Positions 8,805 to 17,623 of a stretch of 64,000 nucleotides of DNA are shown one piece after another. Every line of letters begins with the position of its first letter. Within the stretch, counting starts at the first letter, position 1. Location: NCBI GenBank assembly GCA_002438605.1, contig DJPR01000011.1, positions 96,201 to 160,200 of the forward strand, read 5' to 3'. This stretch comes from Ruminococcus sp. UBA6407 (GTDB taxonomy: Bacteria; Bacillota; Clostridia; Oscillospirales; Ruminococcaceae). The notes beneath the pieces were generated by a model that was not told the DNA's origin, made no database searches, and saw only the letters and a list, made by a program, of their open reading frames with translations. The translations under genes were made by a program, and so were the position numbers.

Positions 8805-9497
8805 ATGAAAGAACTTGAAAAATTTCAGGAGATAATAGGATATAAATTTAAAGACGAAAAACTGCTTTATCAGGCATTGTCACATTCTTCTTATGCAAAC
8901 GAGAAGAAAAGGACAAGAGTGAGCAATGAAAGACTGGAATTTTTGGGTGACAGTGTATTATCAATTGTAGTATCAAAATATCTTTTTGAGCATTTTACTC
9001 ATATAGCAGAGGGTGAGCTTACAAAGCTGAGGGCTTCTTTGGTTTGTGAAAAATCACTTCATATTTTTGCACAGAAAATTCACCTTGGTGATTATATAAT
9101 GCTTGGAAAAGGTGAGGAAATTACAGGCGGCAGAGAAAGACCTTCAATTCTTGCAGATGCATTTGAAGCTGTTATTGCTGCAATTTTTCTTGACGGCGGT
9201 TTTGAACCTGTAACGAAATATATTCTTGGATTTATGCCCGAGGACGTTCAGCACCAGAAAGAAGCCGCATTCAGTGATTTTAAAACAATTTTACAGGAGA
9301 TTGTGCAGAAAAATCCTGAAGAAAAGGTTGAATATGTTCTTGCAGGAGAAGAAGGACCTGACCATAATAAGAGCTTCGTTGTAGAGGTTTACCTTAATTC
9401 AAATGTAATAGGCAAGGGCAAGGGAAGAAGTAAAAAGGAAGCGGAACAAATGGCAGCAAAAGAAGCTCTGGAGCTTATGGGATATGAAGCACAGTAA
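8805..9497 (+). CDS. rnc: Ribonuclease III
   Basis: Double-strand RNA endonuclease for rRNA and mRNA processing. The 230-residue protein has the catalytic signature NERLEFLGDSVLS (about residues 41-53) and ADAFEAVIAAIFLDGG in the nuclease domain. A C-terminal double-stranded RNA binding domain ends in GKGRSKKEAEQMAAKEAL. Length is normal. It sits in the classical plsX-rnc-smc order, and its last 14 bases overlap the next gene. Confidence 0.97.
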   Translation: MKELEKFQEIIGYKFKDEKLLYQALSHSSYANEKKRTRVSNERLEFLGDSVLSIVVSKYLFEHFTHIAEGELTKLRASLVCEKSLHIFAQKIHLGDYIMLGKGEEITGGRERPSILADAFEAVIAAIFLDGGFEPVTKYILGFMPEDVQHQKEAAFSDFKTILQEIVQKNPEEKVEYVLAGEEGPDHNKSFVVEVYLNSNVIGKGKGRSKKEAEQMAAKEALELMGYEAQ

Positions 9498-10476
9498 CAT
9501 TTCTGTTTTTATACCGCATATAGGCTGTCCGAATATGTGCAGCTTTTGTAATCAGAGGACAATAAGCGGAACACAGAAAGCACCGTCAGCATTTGAGGTC
9601 AGGGAAATATGCCGAAAGGCATTTTCAGAAGTCAGCAGCCGCAGTGAAACTGAAATTGCTTTTTTCGGAGGCAGCTTTACCGCTATAGATCGCAGTTATA
9701 TGCTTGAATTGCTTCAAGCTGTTCAGGAGTTTATCGGAGATGACGGGTTTAAGGGGATAAGAATTTCAACACGTCCCGACTGCATAAACAGTGAAATACT
9801 GGACTTGCTGAAAAAATATAAAGTTACATCAATAGAGCTTGGTGCACAGAGTATGTGTAATCATGTTTTGTTGGCAAATGACAGAGGTCATACTGCGGAA
9901 GATGTTGAAAATGCAGGCAGACTGATAAAAGCTTTCGGGTTTGAACTTGGCTTGCAGATGATGATAGGCTTATATAAAAGCACACCTGATGATGAACTCA
10001 GAACCTTTGATAAGATTATGTCAATAAAGCCCGATACACTGAGGATATATCCTGTGGTCATATTAAAAGGAACTCGTTTGGGAGAGCTTTATGAAAGCGG
10101 AGAATATGAGCCTTTTGATTTCCGGAAAGCAGTTGAATTATGCTCACTTTTTATGGAAAAATCAGAGGAAAACGGTGTAAGGGTAATAAAAGCAGGACTT
10201 CATGCGTCTGAATTTGTGGAAAAAGACCTGCTTGGAGGATTTTATCATCCTGCATTTCGGGAACTTTGTGAAAGTGAGATTTACAAAAAGAAAATCAAAT
10301 CGTTAATAGGAGAAAATTGCAGTTATGCCTTAATTTCAGTTCCAAACAGAAATTTAAGCATGGCAATAGGTCAAAAAAGAAGCAATATAGAATTTTTCAG
10401 CTCAATCGGTACACAGTTGAGGATAATATCCGATAAATTACAGACGGAAAGTCTTAAATTAATAGAACGGCGGTGA
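9484..10476 (+). CDS. Radical SAM protein, Elp3-like without acetyltransferase domain
   Basis: The 330-residue protein has a CX3CX2C iron-sulfur motif (GCPNMCSFCNQ, about residues 13-23), the usual 4Fe-4S/SAM cluster site of radical SAM enzymes. FFGGSFTAIDRSYM and STRPDCINSEILDLL resemble the Elp3/oxygen-independent coproporphyrinogen oxidase-like fold. The lysine acetyltransferase domain of true Elp3 is missing. Genes of this type sit between rnc and smc in many Clostridia. The substrate is unknown; RNA modification is a family-based guess. It overlaps rnc by 14 bases and ends 4 bases before smc, so it is part of this operon. Confidence 0.85.
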   Translation: MKHSNISVFIPHIGCPNMCSFCNQRTISGTQKAPSAFEVREICRKAFSEVSSRSETEIAFFGGSFTAIDRSYMLELLQAVQEFIGDDGFKGIRISTRPDCINSEILDLLKKYKVTSIELGAQSMCNHVLLANDRGHTAEDVENAGRLIKAFGFELGLQMMIGLYKSTPDDELRTFDKIMSIKPDTLRIYPVVILKGTRLGELYESGEYEPFDFRKAVELCSLFMEKSEENGVRVIKAGLHASEFVEKDLLGGFYHPAFRELCESEIYKKKIKSLIGENCSYALISVPNRNLSMAIGQKRSNIEFFSSIGTQLRIISDKLQTESLKLIERR

Positions 10477-10480
10477 ATGA

Positions 10481-13400
10481 ATGTACTTAAAGTCATTGGA
10501 GATTCAAGGCTTTAAATCGTTTCCTGATAAAATAAGTCTTACCTTTGATAAAGGACTTACTGCGGTTGTAGGCCCAAACGGCAGCGGAAAAAGTAATATC
10601 GGTGACTCTGTAAGGTGGGTTCTTGGAGAGCAGTCAACCAAAACTCTCCGAGGAAATAAAATGGAGGACGTTATTTTTTCCGGTACTGTTGCAAGAAAGC
10701 CAATGGGGTTTGCGGCCGTAACGCTGAATATTGATAATACAGATAAAACTCTTCCCGATTACGGCGAAGAAGTAGGAGTTACAAGAAAGTTATACAGAAG
10801 CGGCGAAAGTGAATATCTTATTAACGGAAAGCAGGTAAGGCTTAAAGATATAAATGAGCTTTTTATGGATACAGGTCTTGGACGTGACGGATATTCTATT
10901 ATCGGACAGGGAAGAATTGCTGAAATTGTCGGTGCAAAGAGCAATGAACGACGTGATATTTTTGAGGAAGCCGCAGGAATTTCCAAAATCAGATATAAAA
11001 AGCATGAGGCTGAAAAGAAGCTTTCTGCCGCACAGGAAAATATATTGCGTTTAAGTGATATAATATCGGAGCTTGAAAGCAGAGTTGAACCGCTGAGAAT
11101 ACAGTCGCAGAAGGCAGAAAAATTTGTAAAGCTTGCTGAGGAACGTAAAAGACTTGAAATTTCTGTATGGGTAAATCGGCTTGATGAAATAAAAATCAGA
11201 CTTGATGAGTTTGAAGAGAAAATTCTTGTGAATAAAACCGAATATGAAAATATAGAAAACGATATTGCTCATGAAGAAGAAAAAATTCAGCTTGGTTATC
11301 GGAAAATGCAGGAAAGTACAATTGAAGCTGACCGTTATCAGCAGAAAATACTTGAGGAAGAACAGTCCGCATCAAATGTAAAATCAGATATAGCTGTTTA
11401 TGAAAATGATATCAAGCACAGCAATGATACAATTGCGTCCATAAAAGAAAGAAAAAATAATGAAGCTGAAACAAAAAAGAAAATAGCAAAGGACATTAAA
11501 GCAGCAGAAGAAAAACTATATCAGCTTGAATTGAAAAAGAAATCTGTTGCAGATGAAATTCTTATTGTAACAGCAGAGTTTCAAAAGCTTGAAGCGGAGG
11601 CTGCGGAGTTAGGAAAAAGCTTTGATAAAGCAGGAAATGAGATAAATGCACTTTACATTAAGGAAAGTGAGTGCAGGTTTACACTTGAATCTGCACAGCA
11701 GTCAATTGAAGATGCAAACCAAAACTTAAAAATGCTTGAAATGCGTAAAAATGAACTTGACAGCGGTTTTGCAGATTACGAAAAGAATTTATCAGAGCTT
11801 GAAGAACGCTTGAATAAGTCAAAAGGACTTTCAGACGAACTGAAAAATAAGCTGAACGGATACGGCAGACTTTATAAAACAAGGCAGGAAGGCTTTGAAA
11901 ATGCAAAGGTAGAGTTTGAAAAGGTATTGTTTGAGCTGAAAGAAAAACAGCAGAAGAAAAAGCTTTTAAGTGACCTTGAAAACAACATGGAGGGCTTTGC
12001 AGGAAGTGTAAAGAATGTTCTGAAAGCGTCAAAGCAGGGAAGATTAAGCGGAGTTTATGGAACAGTTGCACAGAATATAAGCGTTGAATCCGAGTATGCC
12101 GCAGCAATTGAGGCAGCATTGGGCGGTGCAATGCAGAACATAATAGTTGAAAATGATGATATAGCAAAACGCTGTATCAGATATTTAAAAGAACAGCGTG
12201 GCGGACGTGCAACATTTCTGCCGCTGACATCGGTAAAAGGCTATGAACTGAAAGAAAACGGGCTTGAAAATCAGGAGGGATTTATCAATCTTGCAAGTCG
12301 GCTCATAAATGCTGACAGCAAATTCAGCGGAATTATTTTCTCACTTCTCGGAAGAACAGCTGTAGCTGAGGATATTGACGCAGCTGCAATTATAGCAAAA
12401 AAATACGGTTATAAGTTCAGGATAGTAACTCTTGACGGACAGATAATAAATGCAGGAGGTTCATTTACAGGCGGTTCAATGCAGAAGTCGGCAGGAGTTA
12501 TCACAAGAAAAAATGAGATAGAAAAGCTGGATGCTGCTGTTGAGGAGCTTTCTGTTCAGCGTGATAAACTGAGAGCAGATGCAGAAAAGCTGAGAAGTGA
12601 AGCAGAAAAGCTTCGTCTTGATGCTGAGGGTGCAAAGGAAAAGCTGAATGAAAATGAACGGGAGATAGTTCGTATACAGTCTGAGCTTTCAAGTGTAAAA
12701 GCATTGAGCAGTCAGAGTGAAAATCAGCTTGCAGAAATTGAACGGCAGATTAACGAAAATAATGAAAAAGCTGAAAAAGCCGGAAGAATAATAAAAGAAA
12801 CAAATGACCTGCTGACCGAATATGCTGTCAAGATTAAACTTGCAGAGGAAAAAGCCGCTGAGAGTGAGGAGATAAAAAACAGGCTTCGTCAGCAGCGAGA
12901 GGACTTTTCAAGCAGTATTTCAAGACTCAAAATAAGTGAAGCAGAGGTATCAAAGGACTGTGAGGCACAGCTTAAAGAAATTGATAATTTAAAGCAAAGT
13001 GAAGCAGAGCTTGGCAGTAACTCAGATAAGCTTGATGAGGAGATTGAAATTCAGAAAAAACTTATTGAGGAAAAAAACAGACAGATTTCCGAAAGAAGAG
13101 AACAGCTTGAGAGTTTTAAGGAAAATACATCGGAATATCGTGAACAGATAAAAAGATGGCAGAATATTCATACCGAACAAAGCAGAATGGTAAAGGATAT
13201 TCAGCAGGGACTTAAATCAATAAATGATGCAAAAGAAAAGCTTTCAGGCGAAATAATGAGAATTGAAGAACGCAGAAATACAAGTCAGCGGGATTATGAC
13301 TCGATTATAAAACAGCTTTTTGAAGCGTATGAGCTTACACGCTCGGAGGCTGTAAGGATTGCTGAAAAACTTGATGATGCTGTTAAGGCTCAGCGTGAAC

Positions 13401-14041
13401 TTGCTGATATAAAAAATAAAATTCGTGCATTAGGCAATGTCAACGTTGAGGCAATAGAGGAATATAAGGAAGTATCAGAGAGATACAGATTTATGTCAGA
13501 ACAGCTTGCAGATGTTCAGTCATCAAAAAAAGAGCTGGAAAAGATTATTTCTGAATTGACAGAGGATATGTGCCGAATTTTCTCTGAAAGCTTTAAAATA
13601 ATAAATTCAAATTTCAAGGCAATTTTCGTCGAGCTTTTTGGCGGAGGTCATGCCGAACTAATACTTACAGAACCTGATAATGTGCTTGAATCAGGGATAG
13701 AAATAAGTGTTGCACCGCCCGGAAAGGTAATAAAAAATCTTATTTCTCTTTCAGGCGGAGAGCAGTCTTTTATTGCAATTGCAATATATTTTGCAATTTT
13801 AAAGCTGAGACCTGCACCTTTTTGTATTCTTGATGAAATTGATGCGGCTCTTGACGAAGTTAATGTCAGAAAATATTCACAGTATCTTAAAAAGTTTACG
13901 GATACCACTCAATTCGTGCTTGTAACTCACCGCAGAAGTGCAATGGAGGAAGCAAATGTTCTTTACGGTGTTACCATGCAGGAGGACGGTATTTCTAAGC
14001 TGCTGAAAATGGAACAGGTAGATTTTCAGGAGGAACAGTAA
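10481..14041 (+). CDS. smc: Chromosome segregation ATPase SMC
   Basis: SMC condensin subunit that organises and separates sister chromosomes with ScpA and ScpB. The 1186-residue protein has Walker A (VGPNGSGKSNI, near residue 30), two long coiled coils (about 170-500 and 680-1010), the central hinge (about 510-665, ending with GGSFTGGSM), the ABC signature LSGGEQSFIAIAI and Walker B FCILDEIDAALDE. Length is typical. The order rnc-smc-ftsY is the common Firmicute arrangement; here ftsY follows after 124 bases that include a half repeat. Confidence 0.97.
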   Translation: MYLKSLEIQGFKSFPDKISLTFDKGLTAVVGPNGSGKSNIGDSVRWVLGEQSTKTLRGNKMEDVIFSGTVARKPMGFAAVTLNIDNTDKTLPDYGEEVGVTRKLYRSGESEYLINGKQVRLKDINELFMDTGLGRDGYSIIGQGRIAEIVGAKSNERRDIFEEAAGISKIRYKKHEAEKKLSAAQENILRLSDIISELESRVEPLRIQSQKAEKFVKLAEERKRLEISVWVNRLDEIKIRLDEFEEKILVNKTEYENIENDIAHEEEKIQLGYRKMQESTIEADRYQQKILEEEQSASNVKSDIAVYENDIKHSNDTIASIKERKNNEAETKKKIAKDIKAAEEKLYQLELKKKSVADEILIVTAEFQKLEAEAAELGKSFDKAGNEINALYIKESECRFTLESAQQSIEDANQNLKMLEMRKNELDSGFADYEKNLSELEERLNKSKGLSDELKNKLNGYGRLYKTRQEGFENAKVEFEKVLFELKEKQQKKKLLSDLENNMEGFAGSVKNVLKASKQGRLSGVYGTVAQNISVESEYAAAIEAALGGAMQNIIVENDDIAKRCIRYLKEQRGGRATFLPLTSVKGYELKENGLENQEGFINLASRLINADSKFSGIIFSLLGRTAVAEDIDAAAIIAKKYGYKFRIVTLDGQIINAGGSFTGGSMQKSAGVITRKNEIEKLDAAVEELSVQRDKLRADAEKLRSEAEKLRLDAEGAKEKLNENEREIVRIQSELSSVKALSSQSENQLAEIERQINENNEKAEKAGRIIKETNDLLTEYAVKIKLAEEKAAESEEIKNRLRQQREDFSSSISRLKISEAEVSKDCEAQLKEIDNLKQSEAELGSNSDKLDEEIEIQKKLIEEKNRQISERREQLESFKENTSEYREQIKRWQNIHTEQSRMVKDIQQGLKSINDAKEKLSGEIMRIEERRNTSQRDYDSIIKQLFEAYELTRSEAVRIAEKLDDAVKAQRELADIKNKIRALGNVNVEAIEEYKEVSERYRFMSEQLADVQSSKKELEKIISELTEDMCRIFSESFKIINSNFKAIFVELFGGGHAELILTEPDNVLESGIEISVAPPGKVIKNLISLSGGEQSFIAIAIYFAILKLRPAPFCILDEIDAALDEVNVRKYSQYLKKFTDTTQFVLVTHRRSAMEEANVLYGVTMQEDGISKLLKMEQVDFQEEQ

Positions 14042-14109
14042 AAATGTCCGTATGCGAGTATGTATGAAAACTTGCAGGATTGCGGCGTGCAGGGTTATTA
14101 TATAGCTGT

Positions 14110-14134
14110 AATGTGCTTTGTACGGTGTTGCCAT
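14110..14134. repeat. Half copy of the palindromic repeat
   Basis: Only the right half is present: ATGTGCTTTGTACGGTGTTG followed by CC. It lies between smc and ftsY. Confidence 0.55.
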
Positions 14135-14165
14135 AAAATGAGCAAATGCAGAATGGAGATTTAAT

Positions 14166-15146
14166 ATGGGACTTTTTTCAAAAATTAAAGAGGGACTTAA
14201 AAAAACAAAGGACTCTATGATAAACAAAATGCAGAGAGTCGTAAATTCATTTACCAAGATTGATGAGGAACTTTTTGAACAGCTTGAAGAAACTATGATT
14301 ATGAGTGATATAGGAGTGGAAACCTCTGTTGAAATATGCAGCCGACTCCGTAAGAAGATAAAGGAACAGGGTGTAACTGACCCTGCACTTATCATGGATT
14401 TGATTCAGGAAATAGTAGCAGAAATGATGGGAAATGATACAAGTCTGGATATGTCAACCACACCGTCAATAATAATGGTAATAGGAGTGAATGGTGCAGG
14501 CAAAACAACGACCATAGGCAAGCTTTGTCATCAGCTGAAATCTGAGGGTAAAAAGGTAATTGTTGCAGCAGCCGATACATTCAGAGCAGCAGCAATAGAT
14601 CAGCTTCAGGTGTGGACAGAACGTGCAGGCGTTGACATAGTAAAGCACGCAGAAGGTTCAGATCCCGGTGCAGTTGTTTATGACGCTATTTCAGCGGCTA
14701 AGGCAAGAAACTGTGACGTACTTGTAATTGATACGGCAGGCAGACTTCACAATAAGAAAAATCTTATGGATGAGCTTGCTAAAATTAACAGAATTATGTC
14801 AACTCAGGCGGAGGGCTGTTCAAAGGAAGTTTTGCTCGTGCTTGATGCAACAACGGGACAAAACGCTGTAAATCAGGCAAGATTATTCAGTGAAACAGCA
14901 GAAATTACAGGAATTGTGCTTACAAAGCTTGACGGTACAGCAAAGGGCGGAATTGTAATTTCAATAATGAATGAACTTAATATTCCTGTTAAGCTTATCG
15001 GAGTTGGCGAAAAAATTGACGATTTACAGCCTTTTGACAGCAAAAGCTTTGTAACAGCACTGTTTGAGCGTACTGATTCAGAAAATGAAAAAGCTGAAAA
15101 TGAAGAATCTGAATTTTCTGATGAGGAGGAAGAAGATGCTGAATAA
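14166..15146 (+). CDS. ftsY: Signal recognition particle receptor FtsY
   Basis: SRP receptor GTPase that delivers ribosome-nascent chains to the Sec translocon. The 326-residue protein has the N domain (about residues 1-95), then the G domain with G1 (GVNGAGKTTTIGKL), DTAGRLHNKKNLM and TKLDGTAKGG. Odd point: the acidic region that many FtsY proteins carry at the N-terminus is absent, and instead the last 25 or so residues are strongly acidic. The 3' end overlaps rdgB by 11 bases. TGGAG lies before the ATG. Confidence 0.96.
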   Translation: MGLFSKIKEGLKKTKDSMINKMQRVVNSFTKIDEELFEQLEETMIMSDIGVETSVEICSRLRKKIKEQGVTDPALIMDLIQEIVAEMMGNDTSLDMSTTPSIIMVIGVNGAGKTTTIGKLCHQLKSEGKKVIVAAADTFRAAAIDQLQVWTERAGVDIVKHAEGSDPGAVVYDAISAAKARNCDVLVIDTAGRLHNKKNLMDELAKINRIMSTQAEGCSKEVLLVLDATTGQNAVNQARLFSETAEITGIVLTKLDGTAKGGIVISIMNELNIPVKLIGVGEKIDDLQPFDSKSFVTALFERTDSENEKAENEESEFSDEEEEDAE

Positions 15147-15720
15147 ACTTGTAATGGCTACAAATAACGCAAATAAGCTGAAAGAAGTAAAAGAAATACT
15201 TTCTCCAATGGGAATAGAGGTCTTATCTCAGAATGAAGCGGGAGTAAACGTAAATCCTGAAGAAAACGGGGAAACCTTTGAACAAAATTCAGAAATCAAG
15301 GCAAGAGCAGTATATAATGAGGTGCATATGCCTGTTATTGCCGATGACAGCGGTATTTGTGTTGATTACCTTGACGGAAAGCCGGGAGTTTACTCTGCAA
15401 GATATGCACCAAGCGGTCAGGAGTGTGAAAAGCTGCTTTCAGAATTAAACGGAGTTCCCGATGAAAAAAGAACAGCACGTTTTGTCTGCGTAATAACCAT
15501 GATTGACGAAAAAGGTGAGACTGTTTCGGTAAGAGGCGAATGTGAGGGTAAAATCGGATATGAAAAGCTTGGAACAAACGGATTTGGATATGACCCGATT
15601 TTTATGTATGAGGATAAATCATTTGCAGAAATAGAAGCAGCTGAAAAAAACAAGGTAAGCCACAGAGCAAATGCACTTAAATTATTCAGCAAGATGATAA
15701 AAGAAAGGTATTGTGATTAA
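15136..15720 (+). CDS. rdgB: XTP/dITP diphosphatase (RdgB/HAM1 family)
   Basis: Removes non-canonical purine nucleotides (ITP, XTP and their deoxy forms) from the pool. The 194-residue protein has the N-terminal ATNNANKLKEVKEIL, the catalytic stretch DDSGICVDYLDGKPGVYSARYA and the C-terminal VSHRANALKLF, all classic for the family. I use ATG 15136, with GGAGGAAGAAG upstream, which overlaps the ftsY tail. It continues in a tight series with yhbY and nadD. Confidence 0.94.
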   Translation: MLNKLVMATNNANKLKEVKEILSPMGIEVLSQNEAGVNVNPEENGETFEQNSEIKARAVYNEVHMPVIADDSGICVDYLDGKPGVYSARYAPSGQECEKLLSELNGVPDEKRTARFVCVITMIDEKGETVSVRGECEGKIGYEKLGTNGFGYDPIFMYEDKSFAEIEAAEKNKVSHRANALKLFSKMIKERYCD

Positions 15721-15723
15721 TAT

Positions 15724-16017
15724 ATGTTAAAAAGTAAACAAAGAGCTTTTTTAAGAGGAATTGCAAGCAGTTATGAAACAATTTTTCAGGTTGGAAAAGG
15801 CGGTATTAATGAAAATTTCATTAATCAGGTTACAGATGCACTTAGAAAAAGGGAGCTTATCAAGCTGAGAGTTCTTGAAAATTCAGGTTATACAGCAAGA
15901 GAAGCAGCAGAAGAAATTGCATCAAAAACCGAGTCAGACGTTGTACAGGTGATAGGCAGCCGTTTTGTTTTGTTTAAAAGAAATCCGAAAGAACCTGTTA
16001 TAGACATAAAGCTATAA
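15724..16017 (+). CDS. yhbY: Ribosome-associated RNA-binding protein YhbY (CRM domain)
   Basis: A 97-residue single CRM-domain protein (LKSKQRAFLRGIASSYETIFQVGKGGIN...). Family members bind pre-50S particles and are thought to help ribosome assembly. The conserved GKGG turn and the C-terminal GSRFVLFKRNP are visible. It starts 3 bases after the rdgB stop, and its stop overlaps the nadD start by one base. Confidence 0.93.
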   Translation: MLKSKQRAFLRGIASSYETIFQVGKGGINENFINQVTDALRKRELIKLRVLENSGYTAREAAEEIASKTESDVVQVIGSRFVLFKRNPKEPVIDIKL

Positions 16018-16631
16018 TGAAAATAGGTATTTTCGGAGGCAGTTTTAATCCGATACATAAAGGTCATATGCATCTTGCAGAATCGGTTATGGAGGATATA
16101 AAGCTGGATAAAATAATATTTGTTCCCTCAAAAATTTCGCCCCATAAATCAAGTGATGAATATATTTCAGAAAATGACAGACTTGAAATGGTAAGACTTT
16201 CGATAATGAACAACAGGAATTTTGAGGTGAGTGACTATGAACTTGCACAGGACAGAGTAAGTTATTCAGTTTATACCGTAAGGCACTTTAAGGAAAAATA
16301 TCCTGATGATGAGCTTTATCTTCTTGTTGGAACAGATATGCTTTTATGCTTTGAAAAGTGGTATAAATTTGAGGAGATAATGAAGCTAGCTGCTATAGTT
16401 GCAGTTGCAAGAGAAAATGGAGAAATTGATGCTTTGAATAAAAAATCAAAGGAGCTTTCCGGATATGGCAAAGTGATTATATGTAAGGCTGAACCATTTT
16501 CGGTATCCTCTACAGAAATAAGAAAAAAAATTGTTAATAATGAGAATTGGTATTGCTATTTAGAGAAAAATGTAGTACAATATATAAGATTAGGAGGATT
16601 TTATACTATCGCTCCCAAAACTAACTCTTAA
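16017..16631 (+). CDS. nadD: Nicotinate-nucleotide adenylyltransferase
   Basis: Transfers AMP to nicotinate mononucleotide in NAD synthesis. The 204-residue protein has the nucleotidyltransferase motifs GGSFNPIHKGHMHLAE (HxGH type) near the start and SSTEIRKKI near the end. KISPHKS binds the phosphates in the family. It is coupled to yhbY by a TAATG overlap. The nadD-yqeK-LCP-rsfS order is widespread in Firmicutes, but here about 370 bases separate nadD from yqeK. Confidence 0.95.
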   Translation: MKIGIFGGSFNPIHKGHMHLAESVMEDIKLDKIIFVPSKISPHKSSDEYISENDRLEMVRLSIMNNRNFEVSDYELAQDRVSYSVYTVRHFKEKYPDDELYLLVGTDMLLCFEKWYKFEEIMKLAAIVAVARENGEIDALNKKSKELSGYGKVIICKAEPFSVSSTEIRKKIVNNENWYCYLEKNVVQYIRLGGFYTIAPKTNS

Positions 16632-16667
16632 ATTTTTCTGCTTGTCCTGACAGTGAAATACTGTGTC

Positions 16668-16719
16668 AGAAAACCTTCCAATATGCCGGTATGCCTGTGG
16701 TTTTCTTTCTTGTTTTTTT
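16668..16719 (+). terminator. Possible terminator after nadD
   Basis: AGAAAACC (16668-16675) pairs perfectly with GGTTTTCT (16699-16706), and a run of T starts five bases later. The loop is long and the T-run is displaced, so this is a moderate call. The DNA from here to the repeat at 16931 shows no gene: reading frames are short and lack ribosome sites. Confidence 0.45.
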
Positions 16720-16930
16720 CACCGTCAGTTCTTCGCATAAATTCTTCAGGATTTAATTGGTGAAGCAATGAGAATAGGTGCTAAGACATACTGACTTTGA
16801 TTGACTGATGTATACAAGTCAAAATGAAATACAGGTATGTTGTGTAAAATCCTTAAAATGAATACCAGCGGAATAAGTAACTTTGTATTATACAAAGCTG
16901 ATAGGCATTGCTTTGTTATAATACTGCTTT

Positions 16931-16981
16931 AAGGTAACACTGCACAAAGCACATCAAAAGACTTTGTATGGTGTTGCCTTG
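16931..16981. repeat. Full-length dispersed palindromic repeat
   Basis: AAGGTAACACTGCACAAAGC is the left arm, CACATCAAAAGA the centre, and CTTTGTATGGTGTTGCCTT the right arm. It sits immediately upstream of yqeK and is the reason the yqeK frame looks artificially long. Confidence 0.85.
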
Positions 16982-17002
16982 AATAATCAGAGGTGTGATT
17001 TT

Positions 17003-17584
17003 GTGTATAACATTAGTGAGAAAAAGGCGTTTTTAAAAGAAAGACTTTCAAAAAAAAGGTTTAATCACAGCGTTAATGTTGCTGAGGAGAGTAGGAGTTT
17101 AGCTGAGCTGTATGGTGAAGATCCTGAAAAGTCTTTTTTTGCAGGACTTCTTCATGACATCTGTAAAGAGGAGGATGCTGAAATTCAAAGACAAATGGCT
17201 GAAAAAAGCGGACTTTCTGTTTTGCGTGAGGAGCTTGAATCACGTCCTTTGCTGCATGGAATTGCGGGGGCTTATTTTGTTAAAACAGAATTTGGCATAA
17301 AAGATATTGACATTATAAATGCAATACGCTTTCATACGGTTGGAAGAGCAGGAATGTCCAAGCTTGAGGAAATTGTATATCTTGCTGACCTTGTATCAGC
17401 AGACAGGGATTATAAAGATGTAGACAAAATGCGTAAAATTGTGCATACCGATCTGGATTCTGCAATGCTTGAGGGGTTGAAGTTTTCATTGGAATCCGTT
17501 TTGAAAAAGGGCGGATACATTCCGATGTATACATTGGAAGGGTATAACTTTTATACTCGTCTGAAGAAAAATAAAAACATATAG
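17003..17584 (+). CDS. yqeK: YqeK-type HD hydrolase (Ap4A hydrolase family)
   Basis: HD-domain metal-dependent phosphohydrolase. YqeK proteins split diadenosine tetraphosphate symmetrically. The 193-residue protein shows RFNHSVNVAEES and the HD motif LLHDICKEED, then IRFHTVGRAGMSKLEEIVYLADL. I place the start at GTG 17003, preceded by AGAGGTG; the frame extends upstream only into the repeat. It is followed by the LCP gene and rsfS. Confidence 0.9.
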   Translation: MYNISEKKAFLKERLSKKRFNHSVNVAEESRSLAELYGEDPEKSFFAGLLHDICKEEDAEIQRQMAEKSGLSVLREELESRPLLHGIAGAYFVKTEFGIKDIDIINAIRFHTVGRAGMSKLEEIVYLADLVSADRDYKDVDKMRKIVHTDLDSAMLEGLKFSLESVLKKGGYIPMYTLEGYNFYTRLKKNKNI

Positions 17585-17623
17585 AAAAAAGTATACCATT
17601 GCTATGAAAGGTAAGGTTTAGCT

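Noticed and set aside
16683..16763. 26-codon frame between nadD and yqeK
   Set aside because: No ribosome site, rich in Phe and Ser from a T-rich stretch, and overlapping a likely terminator.
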